Positions 53,469 through 63,849 of a stretch of DNA of 64,000 nt are shown piece after piece. The stretch is from BJGV01 sp964194745. Lineage in GTDB: Bacteria > Pseudomonadota > Gammaproteobacteria > Burkholderiales > Nitrosomonadaceae. Both the position numbers and the translations under genes were made by a program. Each line of letters starts with the position of its first letter. Position 1 is the first letter of the stretch. The stretch covers positions 310,001 through 374,000 of the forward strand of contig OZ252054.1 in the NCBI GenBank assembly GCA_965248035.1, read 5' to 3'. The notes beneath the pieces are model-generated. The model did not search any database, was not told the DNA's origin, and saw only the letters and a program-made list of their open reading frames with translations.

Positions 53469-54323
53469 CTACCAAAACTTCCACCAAGACTCCTCATCAG
53501 AAGACTCACCATCAGAAAACTCGCCATCAGATGTGACTAAGTTAGGAGCAGCACTTATATTATAATCGGGAAAGTTTTTCTTCAATACACGCTCGGTATC
53601 ATCGCGCAAATCAGTCATTCCCAGCTCATCGTAGGCTTCTGCCATGATAGATAATGCTTCTTCCGTAGCCGGGGTCTGTGGGTACTCCTTTAGGGTAAAT
53701 TGTGCACGATTAACTGCAGCAACGTAGGCACCCCGTTTCATATAGTAGCGTGCCACATAGACTTCACCCATTGCCACAGTATTAACTAGAAAGTTCATAC
53801 GCTTTAAAGCATCAGATCTGTATTTACTGTTAGGAAATCGGGTAATTAATTCCTTGAAACTTTCAAATGATTCACGCGACGCCTTTGGGTCACGTTCACT
53901 CATTTTCTGATCAAGGTGCCTCATCACATAACCTATTACTCCTGTTTCTCTATTGAAACTTGCCAGTCCTTTGATGTAATGAGCATAATCTACATTAGGA
54001 TGGTTTGGATGTAGCCTAATAAATCGGTTGGCAGCAATGATGGCTGCAGCCTGATCATCTTCTTTATAATGGGCGTAGGCTACCTCAAGTTGAGCTTGCT
54101 GCGCATAACGACCATAGGGGTAACGCGCTTCTAGAGCTTCAAACAGTTTGATTGCAGTCTTGTAATCCCCAGCTTCTAGATCTGATTTGGCCTCTGCATA
54201 GAATTGGGTTACAGACCAGTCGCTGGTATTCTCTCCTCTTTTCGTAGTTTTTAACCAGCCAAAAGCACAACCTGATAGCTGAAGGACTAAGAATAAGGCT
54301 AAACTACGCGAAATAATGGACAT
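53469..54323 (-). CDS. bamD: Outer membrane assembly lipoprotein BamD
   Basis: 284 residues. Lipobox LVLQLSGC, then TPR-like repeats: FYAEAKSDLEAGDYKTAIKLFEALEARYPYGRYAQQAQLEVAYAHYKEDDQAAAI, the hallmark first repeats of BamD/ComL, and FPNSKYRSDALKRM. An essential partner of BamA in folding outer-membrane barrels. It has a poorly conserved acidic tail (SDGEFSDGESSDEES). Divergent from rluD, with the 5' ends practically touching. Confidence 0.94.
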   Translation of the reverse strand: MSIISRSLALFLVLQLSGCAFGWLKTTKRGENTSDWSVTQFYAEAKSDLEAGDYKTAIKLFEALEARYPYGRYAQQAQLEVAYAHYKEDDQAAAIIAANRFIRLHPNHPNVDYAHYIKGLASFNRETGVIGYVMRHLDQKMSERDPKASRESFESFKELITRFPNSKYRSDALKRMNFLVNTVAMGEVYVARYYMKRGAYVAAVNRAQFTLKEYPQTPATEEALSIMAEAYDELGMTDLRDDTERVLKKNFPDYNISAAPNLVTSDGEFSDGESSDEESWWKFW

Positions 54324-55347
54324 AACAAATTCAATGACAGCTAAATACGAGCTATCTTATTATAACGCAAAATTGTCGCAGTCTAGACCGACTGAAAATA
54401 TCCTCGAGCTAATAATCCCACAAAAATGCGCTGGGTTGCGGCTTGATCAGGCTCTAGCACAACTACTGCCAGACCAGTCCCGTAACCGTTTACAGACATG
54501 GATCCTAGAAAAACGGGTGACCATAGATGATCTAAAGGCAAACTCAAAAGAGAAAGTATGGGGTGGTGAAAGAATTAAAATAAAACCACTACTACACCCC
54601 ACTGAGACTGCTCATGCAGCTGAAGCTATCAAGCTTGATATAGTATATGAAGATCAATCGCTCATAGTCATTAACAAACCCGCTGGAATGGTAGTTCATC
54701 CTGGTAGCGGAAACTGGCAAGGTACCATGCTAAATGGGCTGCTCCATCATGCTGCACAATTGTATGGAATACCACGTGCAGGCATCGTGCACCGGCTAGA
54801 TAAGAACACCAGCGGATTATTAGTTGTTGCGAAGACTCTTGAAGCACAAACTAGCTTAGTGCGACAACTGCAAAATCGCACCATGAAGCGAGATTACTTT
54901 GCTTTAGTACTTGGTCGAGTTCCACATAACGGCCGGATAAATGCACCAATAGGACGGCACCCAATACGGCGCGTAAAAATGGCAGTAACCAAAAATGGCA
55001 AGGAGGCATGTACCCACTACCTGGTAAAAGAGCAACTTTGCGGATGTACCTTACTCCAATGCAGCTTGGAAACTGGACGTACCCATCAAATTCGTGTGCA
55101 CATGCACTCTATTGGCCACCCGCTAGTAGGTGACCCAGTTTATAGTAACAAGCCAAGAAAAGTCGCACAAGAAATTGGCCGATTAGTCATGAGTTTCCCC
55201 AGACAAGCACTACATGCGCAACGACTGGAGCTGATTCATCCAAAAACAGGTCAGATAGTAATGTGGGAAGCTGGGCTGCCCGAAGATATAGGAGAGCTTC
55301 TGCTCAAGCTCCGTCATTACCATAACAATGGCCCTCCGTCCAAATAA
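54316..55347 (+). CDS. rluD: Ribosomal large subunit pseudouridine synthase D
   Basis: 343 residues: S4 domain (LRLDQALAQLLPDQSRNRLQTWILEKRVTID) and RluA-type catalytic domain with GIVHRLDKNTSGLLVVAKT (catalytic Asp) and LETGRTHQIRVHM. It modifies helix 69 of 23S rRNA. ATG 54316 would overlap divergent bamD by 8 bases; ATG 54334 (MTAKYELSYY) is an equally good start. The stop is followed by the pgeF start within 11 bases. Confidence 0.93.
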   Translation: MDITNSMTAKYELSYYNAKLSQSRPTENILELIIPQKCAGLRLDQALAQLLPDQSRNRLQTWILEKRVTIDDLKANSKEKVWGGERIKIKPLLHPTETAHAAEAIKLDIVYEDQSLIVINKPAGMVVHPGSGNWQGTMLNGLLHHAAQLYGIPRAGIVHRLDKNTSGLLVVAKTLEAQTSLVRQLQNRTMKRDYFALVLGRVPHNGRINAPIGRHPIRRVKMAVTKNGKEACTHYLVKEQLCGCTLLQCSLETGRTHQIRVHMHSIGHPLVGDPVYSNKPRKVAQEIGRLVMSFPRQALHAQRLELIHPKTGQIVMWEAGLPEDIGELLLKLRHYHNNGPPSK

Positions 55348-55357
55348 ATTTACCAAT

Positions 55358-56095
55358 ATGAGTAATTGGATTACGCCCAACTGGCCCGCACCATACAATG
55401 TCCAAGCACTATTTACTACGCGTCATGGTGGTATGAGCAGTGGCCCTTACGCAAGTCTTAACTTAAGTGATCATGTAGGTGACAATCCTCTAATCGTCCA
55501 ACAAAATCGAGTAAAATTACGTAGGGTTCTACCATGTGAGCCGCAATGGCTGAAACAAGTACACGGTTCAATACCAATCTGGGTAGATAATAATGTAACT
55601 ACGCCTGAAGGTGACGCCGCATTGAGTCGCACCTGCAATGTGGTCTGTGCAATACTCACTGCCGATTGCTTACCAATATTTCTGTGTGATAACGCCAGAA
55701 CGGTAGCAGGTATTGTCCATGCCGGATGGCGCGGTCTAGTTGCAGGAGTAATCGAACGAACAGTAACGGAAATGGGGGGAGGGAATGCTCGAATTATGGC
55801 CTACCTTGGCCCGGCGATTGGGCCCAATTTTTTTGAGGTTGGAGAAAAAGTACGGTATGCCTTGATTAAACAGGATAAGAAATCTGCACTCGCCTTTGCT
55901 CCACACTACAAAGACAATAGCAAAAAATGGTTTGCTGATATATTTCTATTAGCGCGACAGCGATTAGCAGCAATTGGTGTAACTGAAGTTTACAGCAACG
56001 ATGAGTGCACTTTTAGCAATCCGAAAAGATTTTTTTCCTATCGGCGCGACGGCAACACTGGACGGATGGCGGGGTTGATTTGGCTTACCAAGTAA
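55358..56095 (+). CDS. pgeF: Peptidoglycan editing factor PgeF (YfiH/laccase-domain)
   Basis: 245 residues from ATG 55358 (MSNWITPNWPAPYNVQALFTTRHGGMSSGPYASLNL). Metal-site residues occur in CAILTADCLPIFLCD (Cys) and GIVHAGWRGLVAGV (His), with CTFSNPKRFFSYRRDGNTGRMAGLIWL at the end. Family members act on purine nucleosides or correct L-Ser misincorporation in muropeptides. Standard rluD-pgeF pair. Confidence 0.93.
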   Translation: MSNWITPNWPAPYNVQALFTTRHGGMSSGPYASLNLSDHVGDNPLIVQQNRVKLRRVLPCEPQWLKQVHGSIPIWVDNNVTTPEGDAALSRTCNVVCAILTADCLPIFLCDNARTVAGIVHAGWRGLVAGVIERTVTEMGGGNARIMAYLGPAIGPNFFEVGEKVRYALIKQDKKSALAFAPHYKDNSKKWFADIFLLARQRLAAIGVTEVYSNDECTFSNPKRFFSYRRDGNTGRMAGLIWLTK

Positions 56096-56230
56096 AATTA
56101 TATTTAGTATTCTAATAGATTTACATGAAAAGTTACTAACGTAGATAGCCTCTCAAATATTCTCCAAATTCCACAACAACCTGAATCCCGCAACAGCGTA
56201 TAATCGCAAATTCTTCCACGAATTGATCCT

Positions 56231-57031
56231 ATGACCACTTTTTCCTGGATTATTGCTGCTAGTCTGCTAGGGGGCTTATTGAGTGTATTGTTTGCTGCCA
56301 TGCTAACACTCAACACGCGTGCCTCATGGGTGCAAATGTTAATTTCCTACGCTATCGGGGCGCTGCTAGGGGCTGCATTCCTTAACGCACTACCAGAAGC
56401 GCTTGAGCTGTCTAAAAATCCAGGGCAAATGGCTGCCACCGTGCTGTTCGGCATTCTATTATTCTTTATTCTGGAAAAATTAGTGTTATGGCGCCATTGC
56501 CATGTCGAGGAATGTGAAGCTCACGATCCTCTACAGAGTGTCCTCGCAAATACTACTACGAATAGCCATGACAATGGCCGTAGCGGCATAATGATTATGC
56601 TGGGTGACACATTTCATAATTTCGTAGACGGCATCCTCATTGCCGCCACATTTATGGTGGACGTACAACTGGGCATTGTCACATCCATAGCCATCATTGC
56701 CCATGAGATTCCTCAGGAAGCAGGCAATTTTCTGATTTTGCTCAACTCTGGTTACACTCGACAACAGGCGTTGTTGTTTAATCTATTGTCTAGTGTCGCA
56801 ACTCTGATTGGTGGCATGATGGCTTATTTCATGCTGCAAGACATGAGTCACCTTATGCCCTCACTCTTAGGGCTTGCTGCGGCTAGTATGATCTATGTAG
56901 CGATGGCAGATTTAATTCCGGGCTTACACAAACGCCCCGAAATTGGTGCTACTGTTCAACAGGTTACACTAATCATGTTGGGCATCAGTTCTATCTGGCT
57001 AGCTGGTAGCTTTTTTGCCCATCCTATATGA
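56231..57031 (+). CDS. ZIP-family metal transporter
   Basis: 266 residues with eight predicted helices. The metal-binding helices IV and V have HNFVDGILIAATF and AHEIPQEAGNFLILL, and the variable loop contains RHCHVEECEAH, a likely zinc-binding His/Cys cluster. Imports zinc or other divalent cations. A single gene with its own promoter region. Confidence 0.93.
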   Translation: MTTFSWIIAASLLGGLLSVLFAAMLTLNTRASWVQMLISYAIGALLGAAFLNALPEALELSKNPGQMAATVLFGILLFFILEKLVLWRHCHVEECEAHDPLQSVLANTTTNSHDNGRSGIMIMLGDTFHNFVDGILIAATFMVDVQLGIVTSIAIIAHEIPQEAGNFLILLNSGYTRQQALLFNLLSSVATLIGGMMAYFMLQDMSHLMPSLLGLAAASMIYVAMADLIPGLHKRPEIGATVQQVTLIMLGISSIWLAGSFFAHPI

Positions 57032-57200
57032 ATTTACCTTCTTACAACTAGCTAATTAGGCAATCTATTCCTCACCCTCTACAATTAATTGAAATGTGGC
57101 TTTAACGCTCGCCTGTTTTTATTCGTTAGTATATGAATTAGTAAATACAATCCACTATGTAAAGCTCCAACCGGTATCCATTAAACAAAAGTTTAGGAAA

Positions 57201-57554
57201 CTAAGTAGATTCTGTTTTACGGGATATGCCACCGCTCACAGTTGTTGAATTCCGTCGCGTAAGTTCGCTATTGACCTCAGCAAGAAAATTTATATTCACT
57301 TTTCTCTGATTGTCGCTTTTGTACCAAGAAAAACAGGTAATAGCTCCTAACACAATCAAAGAAACATTCAGTGCAGTTATGATGCCACCAAAAATAATAT
57401 CTATTATCCCTTCAAAAAATGCAAACACACCCAAAATAACGATTAGTATCCAAAGTCGATGCCCCCATTTGGACCGCTGATGTTGGAGACACCAGGCATT
57501 AAGCTTCTCTCGAAGCGAAATAAGCTCTGCATCGGTCTGGGTTTTTAGATCCAT
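57201..57554 (-). CDS. Small membrane protein, hypothetical
   Basis: 117 residues: an amphipathic start (MDLKTQTDAELISLREKLNAWCLQHQRSKWG), two hydrophobic segments (LWILIVILGVFAFFEGIIDIIFG and ALNVSLIVLGAITCFSWY), then a basic tail. No family recognised. Confidence 0.6.
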   Translation of the reverse strand: MDLKTQTDAELISLREKLNAWCLQHQRSKWGHRLWILIVILGVFAFFEGIIDIIFGGIITALNVSLIVLGAITCFSWYKSDNQRKVNINFLAEVNSELTRRNSTTVSGGISRKTEST

Positions 57555-57694
57555 CAGAATCGATGCCCTAGTCAGAATAAAGAATATCTGACTTTACGTG
57601 ACTGACTTGTCTGGGTCAATGTGTGGTCCGTCAATTTCTGATCTCCTTTTAAGCAAGTACAAGATCGAATACTTCGTAATCTAAAAAATTAGTA

Positions 57695-58048
57695 TCACAA
57701 CAATTTCATTACATTCTCTGGTGGTCGGCACAATACTGCCTTGTCTCCACGTACAACAATCGGTCGTTGAATTAGGTCCGGATTTTCTACCATAATGTCA
57801 ATTAATTCATCATCCGATAGGTTCCTCCCAGCAAGATTCATACTGTGCGCTAACTGCTCTTCGCTACGCAGCATATCACGCACTGATAAACCTAATTTAT
57901 CACGCAGCTCACGTAACTGGTTGCTTGTTAAAGGCGCCTCATAGTAGTTAATACTTTCAAATCCTTCCTTACTATCTTTGAGAATACTAAGCGTAGCTCT
58001 ACATTTACTGCATGTTGGTTTTTGATAAATGATTATCTTGTCACTCAT
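57695..58048 (-). CDS. arsC: Arsenate reductase (glutaredoxin type)
   Basis: 117 residues from ATG 58048 (MSDKIIIYQKPTCSKCRATLSIL), with the catalytic CxxC (CSKC; family members often need only the first Cys), LGLSVRDMLRSEE and PDLIQRPIVVRGDKAVLCRPPENVMKL. ArsC/Spx-like fold reducing arsenate with glutathione/glutaredoxin, or a related YfgD-type reductase. A longer frame from 58069 has a weaker N-terminus. Confidence 0.87.
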   Translation of the reverse strand: MSDKIIIYQKPTCSKCRATLSILKDSKEGFESINYYEAPLTSNQLRELRDKLGLSVRDMLRSEEQLAHSMNLAGRNLSDDELIDIMVENPDLIQRPIVVRGDKAVLCRPPENVMKLL

Positions 58049-58346
58049 GTACACCCCCGCATGAATCACCGCTAATTAATAAGACAGACTAAATATAGTT
58101 CATACTTTTCCCTCGAGTATTCTGAGATATTTAACTTTACGCAACCCATATGCCAATTAGATGTGTGCAGGATTAAACTCAATAGAATCCGAAAGTTTTT
58201 ACTCAGAGCGCCGCCAGAAATAATCTAGTAAAGTTTGATAAAATAAAATCTATCCACTAAGATTTTTCATTAAGCCTTATAAACTATTATCCTTCATCAC
58301 ACCTGGTTTAGTGAGCAATTATCTGATATGAAAAATTTCAATTTAG

Positions 58347-60149
58347 CTACTGTACCTTACTCGCTGGTAACACTGTTGTGCCGCGACCAAAGTGAGATGA
58401 GCTAAGTTCTACATCAGCTCGCATCCATGCCTTCTTGAAACGCGCCTCAATAAGCTCCGATTGAGCAACTTTCTCCTGTGCGTACAACGCCTGTAACAGA
58501 CCATAGAGCGCCCATCCGTTGTTACGATTACGCCGTAGATCTTCCCAGTAGACTGCCTCTGCCTCTACCTCTTGTCCCGACTCAAGTAGAATAGCACCCA
58601 ACGCCAAACGTGGTGGGTGGTGCCATGCCGATGGCTTTGTATAGAGCAAAGCATCCTCAAGACGAACTGCGCGTTCAAGGCGCGCAATAGCAGAAACAAA
58701 TTTTTTCTGACCTGCATCGATCTCCCCTTCTAACACCTCAGTTCCGATTTTCAATACAATTCGTAGTGGATTTTTGGAAAAGAGTGGATCATCGAAAGAT
58801 GGATCCTTCAGGATTTCGCGAAATTCGCCTAACTCCTGCTCGGCCTCTTGTAATCTCTCTGTTGCGACAAATGCTAGACCACGTACATAATGCCAGGCTC
58901 CTCTTAAGAACATATTTGTGGATGGAGGTTCAGGTTCCTTGAGGATCTCTTCCCACCGCCCAAATCTCGCAAGGGCCCAGTACGGGGCAGCCCGGAAACC
59001 CGCCATCATCGGCATCTCCTTTAGCACTTTATCATTGACTTTAGCTGCTACTTTCCGTGCTGCTTCAATTGCAATTCGACTTTGACCATCTGCGGTTGCA
59101 GCAAAATAAAGGAAATGAATGTTATGCGGGTGATATTTCATCGGGTACAACCCCTGGGCGTGACATTGTGTGATGTATTCCTCATCAGCTGCGATAGCAA
59201 GTTGGTTACTTTTTATCGCGTCAGAATATCGGCCGACACGGTAATATATATGCGATGGCATGTGTACCATGTGCCCTGCACCTGGCATCAACGTCAGCAA
59301 AGTATCGGCCGCCTTCTCCGCCCGTTCGGGAGTATTTGTCAATTCAATAAGATGAATGTAAAAATGTAGTGCGCCTGGATGCTTTGGATTCTGCCGAATG
59401 ACGTCCTCAGTGAGCGCCACAATTTCCTCCGTCCCCTCATGCGAATATCCATCAAGCATCCAATAACCCCAAGGGCGGATATTCATCATCGACTCAACAT
59501 AAAGCATCGTAATGTCAGGGTCATCCGGAAAATGTTTGTGCACCTCTCGCATCGCCTCAGCATAAGCCTTGTCGTTCAGCTTTCGATGCTCACTCTTACC
59601 CGAATAACGCTTCTCAAGTGCATTGATCAACGCTCGTTCTCTTAGAGATGCCTTAGCCATATGTAATTTAGCCTGTTGCACCATTTCCAGAGCTTGAGCC
59701 TCTTCATTCGGATCCATTATTGCATTGATGTTTGGACCAAGCACAAGTGCCTGGCCCCAATAGGCCATCGCTAGTTTTGAATCAAGTCGCGCCGCCTCTC
59801 GAAACGAACGGCGCGCCTCTGAATGGTTGAATGCATAAGCAAGATTCATTCCCTGGCTGATAAATTGTTGGGCTTGTCTGTTATGCGTACTGACTAGAAA
59901 CTTATGGTTACCCAGGTTCAATAGCCTTGGTGCAAATTTTCTCATTGGGTTTTGCTTACTTTCTAGATTTAATTGACCATAGGAGTTATAGTTGGACTCG
60001 GACACCACAAATGTGCCCAGTTGGCTAGTCGACGTTGTTTTGCCGGTCTGGGCAAATGAAACGGACAAGCAAAAGGAAGTTAGTACCACACTTAGTATTA
60101 TTGACCAAATCTGGACAATAATTATCTTATTGTATATATTTAAATTCAA
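58347..60149 (-). CDS. Secreted tetratricopeptide-repeat protein
   Basis: 600 residues. The signal peptide (IWSIILSVVLTSFCLSVSFAQ) is followed by TPR-like helices: FISQGMNLAYAFNHSEARRSFREAARLDSKLAMAYWGQALVLGPNIN, HPGALHFYIHLIELTN, GAGHMVHMPSHIYYRVGRYSDAIKSNQLAI. The H-F-Y-I-H and H-M-P-S-H-I-Y segments are characteristic of a large conserved family of unknown function. No catalytic motif is evident. Confidence 0.75.
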   Translation of the reverse strand: MNLNIYNKIIIVQIWSIILSVVLTSFCLSVSFAQTGKTTSTSQLGTFVVSESNYNSYGQLNLESKQNPMRKFAPRLLNLGNHKFLVSTHNRQAQQFISQGMNLAYAFNHSEARRSFREAARLDSKLAMAYWGQALVLGPNINAIMDPNEEAQALEMVQQAKLHMAKASLRERALINALEKRYSGKSEHRKLNDKAYAEAMREVHKHFPDDPDITMLYVESMMNIRPWGYWMLDGYSHEGTEEIVALTEDVIRQNPKHPGALHFYIHLIELTNTPERAEKAADTLLTLMPGAGHMVHMPSHIYYRVGRYSDAIKSNQLAIAADEEYITQCHAQGLYPMKYHPHNIHFLYFAATADGQSRIAIEAARKVAAKVNDKVLKEMPMMAGFRAAPYWALARFGRWEEILKEPEPPSTNMFLRGAWHYVRGLAFVATERLQEAEQELGEFREILKDPSFDDPLFSKNPLRIVLKIGTEVLEGEIDAGQKKFVSAIARLERAVRLEDALLYTKPSAWHHPPRLALGAILLESGQEVEAEAVYWEDLRRNRNNGWALYGLLQALYAQEKVAQSELIEARFKKAWMRADVELSSSHFGRGTTVLPASKVQ

Positions 60150-60213
60150 TCTGTTGATATAACAATGTAATGTAATGGATTAATATTTATTGGCCCTGCA
60201 TCTATAAGATTAT

Positions 60214-60930
60214 CTATGACGGCTGACGTAAATTTGCAAGACGTCCGAGTCCAAAGTGAACAAAGGTAAGCCCTGACAGTACTGGTGCAAACAGATTTAG
60301 AACTGGTACAAATTGCGTAAGACCAGTTAATAAACCCAAGCCCCATAGTGACGACTGATTTGCAGAGACCAGGGCTCTCATTTCCTCATAGCTGGCATGT
60401 TCTGCCAACGCATCATAGCGAAACAAGCGCTGATTAAGATATGCTGCTGCAACAAATGGAATTATCACACCCACCCCAATTAACCATAGAGGAATGGTAA
60501 GCGCCCATATGGCAATAAATATACAGATAGCAAGCAAAGCGTTCAGTAAGCTACCACCGATACTGCCACCATTTTTACGTTCAAGTTGCGGATAATCGCG
60601 TTCAGCTACTAGACGAATCAGCATTGGCATGGCAAATAAGGCTGTAATCACTAGTGCTGTAACGAAAACTAATGGCACAAACAGAATAAAATGTGCCACG
60701 GCCTGTATTGTATACGCAATCCACTGTGGCTCTACACCATCAAGCCAGGCTTGAATGCCAATAGCTGCAAGACCGCTTGTGATCCAGCTCGAGAAAATAT
60801 CCCAAAAGATCACACCTAAAACAAACCACATGAGAATCGCTGTTAAGATCGGCCATAGTACGATCCACAGAATCCGAAATTGAAATAGATCACGAAACGC
60901 ACGCGAAAGTGCGTCAAATATTGGATTCAT
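60214..60930 (-). CDS. EI24-domain (CysZ-like) membrane protein
   Basis: 238 residues with five to six helices: ALSRAFRDLFQFRILWIVLWPILTAILMWFVLG, AHFILFVPLVFVTALVITALFAMPMLIRLVA, then WALTIPLWLIGVGVIIPFVAAAYLNQRLFRYDALAEHASYEE, the most conserved EI24/CysZ element. CysZ itself imports sulfate; in betaproteobacteria these proteins are mostly uncharacterised. Confidence 0.82.
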   Translation of the reverse strand: MNPIFDALSRAFRDLFQFRILWIVLWPILTAILMWFVLGVIFWDIFSSWITSGLAAIGIQAWLDGVEPQWIAYTIQAVAHFILFVPLVFVTALVITALFAMPMLIRLVAERDYPQLERKNGGSIGGSLLNALLAICIFIAIWALTIPLWLIGVGVIIPFVAAAYLNQRLFRYDALAEHASYEEMRALVSANQSSLWGLGLLTGLTQFVPVLNLFAPVLSGLTFVHFGLGRLANLRQPS

Positions 60931-61139
60931 GTGTTTACCATTACGAAGCGTTAATTACACGTCACTAGATAATTATCTATTACTGCATTCAAATATATTG
61001 CTAATAAGCATTGCGTCTTAAAGATTACTTTGAAAAAATATTACCCTGATAAAGAGATCACAGAGTTAATCAGTTAGTTCTAATATTTGAAGATAATATG
61101 ATGAAAAGTTAGTAATGATAGAACAATAAACTGACAAAA

Positions 61140-62210
61140 ATGAAGCATAACATTCTTGCAAGTCACCCAAGTAATTTAACTATCAACTGGGCTCAACGAG
61201 TTGTTAACAGACATTATTCAGACGCTACCATTTCAAATGTATCTGTTGTTTCGGTCGATATTGGAACTACAACGCGAATTCGTATCGTGGTTGAACATGA
61301 TAAGCCAGAAGTATTACCTCAACAGTGGTTTGTGAAACTCCCATCGCTAGCCTGGCAAGCAAGATTGATTACAGCCTTACCAAGACTACTTCATACTGAG
61401 GTGCGCTTCTATAATGAAGTAGCTTCAACTATCCCAATTAATGTACCCAATTTTCTAGCCGCACAAAGCAGATTTGGTATGGGCGCAACTCTTGTTCTTG
61501 TAGATGTAACAGAATCCGGGTCGATTCCGAGTAACCCAAGTGATGCCTTAACAGTTGCTCAAGCAACCGCAGTTGTTGAACAACTTGCCCTCTTTCATGC
61601 TTGTTTCTGGAACAAGGTACATTGCAACCAAACTTATCGCTGGCTAGATGGCCCAGTACGTCGCTTGGAAGATAACTTAGGTACAGCCCTGTCTGTTCCG
61701 TTGATGAAACGAGGATTACGCTTAGCAGGAGAACTTATACCCTCTACCCTCCATAAGTCAGCCATTCGCTATGCGCGTTGCCGCCGCCAAGTAATGCGCT
61801 TTCTTTCAGATGCACCACAAACACTCATTCATCATGATTGTCATCCAGGGAATCTGTTTTGGAATCAGTCTCAACCGGGTCTTCTTGACTGGCAACTTGT
61901 CCGTTTTGGCGAGGGAATCAGCGATATTGCTTTCTTTATATCTACTGCTCTCAAGCCTGAAATCCGGCGACTTCACGAAGCAAATCTTTTAGCAACTTAT
62001 ATACAAAGTCTTAAGAATAACGGAATTACACATATTGATTTCGAGAATATGCAGCAACGATATCGCGCCCACCTTATTTATCCCTTTGAAGCAATGATCG
62101 TGACCCTGGCCATCGGTGGAATGATGAGATTAGAGAGCAATCACGAACTCTTGCGCCGCGTAGCGGCAGCTGTAAAGGATCTTGATGTCTTTTCTGCTAT
62201 ACCAATGTAA
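61140..62210 (+). CDS. APH/EcKinase-like phosphotransferase
   Basis: 356 residues of the aminoglycoside-phosphotransferase fold. Catalytic loop LIHHDCHPGNLFWN (Brenner-type H-x-D), metal-binding QPGLLDWQLVRFGEGISDIAFFI. The N-terminal lobe is typical of the ecdysteroid-kinase/CHK-like group. The small-molecule substrate is unknown. Confidence 0.82.
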   Translation: MKHNILASHPSNLTINWAQRVVNRHYSDATISNVSVVSVDIGTTTRIRIVVEHDKPEVLPQQWFVKLPSLAWQARLITALPRLLHTEVRFYNEVASTIPINVPNFLAAQSRFGMGATLVLVDVTESGSIPSNPSDALTVAQATAVVEQLALFHACFWNKVHCNQTYRWLDGPVRRLEDNLGTALSVPLMKRGLRLAGELIPSTLHKSAIRYARCRRQVMRFLSDAPQTLIHHDCHPGNLFWNQSQPGLLDWQLVRFGEGISDIAFFISTALKPEIRRLHEANLLATYIQSLKNNGITHIDFENMQQRYRAHLIYPFEAMIVTLAIGGMMRLESNHELLRRVAAAVKDLDVFSAIPM

Positions 62211-62391
62211 AATAACAAAATTCCAACCATTCTAGTCGATTCAGTAATAGAGCAAGGGCCTATTTTCTTATTTAAATAGCCACCGTTTAGCAGCTATGAT
62301 TTTACCAAAAATAGATACTCTATCAGTATCCTAGTCTACATAAATTATCATTCAATTTATACCTCCACCATGTCATATTACACTGAGAATT

Positions 62392-63051
62392 ATGGCTACT
62401 GACATTCTTAAAACTAAGCTCGAAACTATTAATAAAAAATGTGAAAGTACGGCTAAGCTCAAACTTGACAAACTTTATACCGATGTGAATTACGATAATT
62501 CAAAGTTTTGCGCTCCATCCCCTCAGGTTATCGAGGCATTATGGTTCGACCTTATTACCAGTAAAGAACACGAGTTTATTAAAGAGATCGCATTAGTCTT
62601 AAATATGCCAGATGCCACCTTAACTAAGGAAAGCGCCAGTACTATCGAGGAAATAATTAATGATATCTTTGCTGAAGATCAATACTTAGGGAAAATGAAG
62701 GACCTCTACAAGGAGATTGACCAGAAAGCTGTGTCAAATGGGCCACCCTTCGATTCGACCACCAATAGATTGAATCTAATTGATTCCGCGTATCAAGAAG
62801 GCGTAATTAAAGTACTACGCAAAGCCAGAAACAACGTCCTAGTTGAACTGGAACTTCATATGAAAGGCGTGCCGGAGGGTCTTGGATTTCTTGCACAGTG
62901 GAGGCAATATTCAATCCTGAGTCCACTTAGAGTCATAGGTACCATCATTTTATTGAGTTGCACCTCATCACTCATCGCATGGGTCATCGCAAGTGAAATA
63001 TTCCAACAATTTCTAGAGAGCTTTGGATGGTCTGGAGGGACAGGGCTGTAG
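62392..63051 (+). CDS. Hypothetical protein with C-terminal membrane anchor
   Basis: 219 residues. A largely helical soluble part (LKTKLETINKKCESTAKLKLDKL..., IKVLRKARNNVLVELELHMKG) precedes a single hydrophobic segment (VIGTIILLSCTSSLIAWVIASEIF) near the C-terminus. Start ATG follows GAGAATT. No family recognised. Confidence 0.6.
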   Translation: MATDILKTKLETINKKCESTAKLKLDKLYTDVNYDNSKFCAPSPQVIEALWFDLITSKEHEFIKEIALVLNMPDATLTKESASTIEEIINDIFAEDQYLGKMKDLYKEIDQKAVSNGPPFDSTTNRLNLIDSAYQEGVIKVLRKARNNVLVELELHMKGVPEGLGFLAQWRQYSILSPLRVIGTIILLSCTSSLIAWVIASEIFQQFLESFGWSGGTGL

Positions 63052-63102
63052 CTCAAATAAGCTCTAAATAAATGCAAGCATGATCACATTCATGGCAGCA
63101 TT

Positions 63103-63726
63103 TTATGTCTTCAACCAATCATCAAGTTGTAAACACAATGCCTCTAACGGGCAGTACCCTCTGTTGAGAATGTTGTAACCCGCTGCGTTCTGCACTATCA
63201 CAGTAGGGAAGCTATGTACGCCCCATCGGCGCACTTTGTCGAAATGAATAGAGGTCTGATTTTTTGCTTTGTCAGATTCAAACACTCGCAAAAATAATTT
63301 CGCATCTATACCTATGTCGGTGGCCAACTGTACCAGTATCTCAGGCTCGGTCACATCCTTTTGTTCTGCATAGAAAGAGGATTGAATTGATTTGAAGAAC
63401 GGAAATATTACCTCTGAACTGATTAAGGACATAGCCACTACTGCTCGGCTGGCTGGCTCAGTATCGTAAATGAATCCTTCCGGCATTGCGCCTTCAAAAC
63501 AAAATGATTGTCCCGTAGCGTACTTCACGGCTTTCCAGTGGTGCAGTATTTCTTCACGTTGCGCCGGGGCTATCGCCTGTTTTGTTCCAGGTCGTAATCC
63601 ACCCAATACCAGCTCTATTTTTAAAAAGTTAGAGTAATTCCATCTAATTGCCTCAATTACGGGTGCAAATCCCCAGCACCACGAACACATAGGATCAGCG
63701 ATGTACCACAGGGTCTTTTCGTTCAT
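63103..63726 (-). CDS. DsbA-family (FrnE-like) thioredoxin-fold protein
   Basis: 207 residues. WYIADPMCSWCWGFAPVIEAI has the CxxC active site (CSWC) and the WCWGF segment of 2-hydroxychromene-2-carboxylate isomerase/FrnE-like DsbA proteins; RRWGVHSFPTVIV holds the cis-Pro loop. No signal peptide, so probably cytoplasmic. Likely a thiol-disulfide oxidoreductase. Confidence 0.87.
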   Translation of the reverse strand: MNEKTLWYIADPMCSWCWGFAPVIEAIRWNYSNFLKIELVLGGLRPGTKQAIAPAQREEILHHWKAVKYATGQSFCFEGAMPEGFIYDTEPASRAVVAMSLISSEVIFPFFKSIQSSFYAEQKDVTEPEILVQLATDIGIDAKLFLRVFESDKAKNQTSIHFDKVRRWGVHSFPTVIVQNAAGYNILNRGYCPLEALCLQLDDWLKT

Positions 63727-63849
63727 TAAGAAATTTTCTTATCTAAATCGATTTCATTCAACTGATACCTAAGTTTGCTACTCCACTAGCAGTTCGGTAA
63801 GAATTAAATATCAAACTGACCACGTATCGATAATCATGCTCCATTCCGA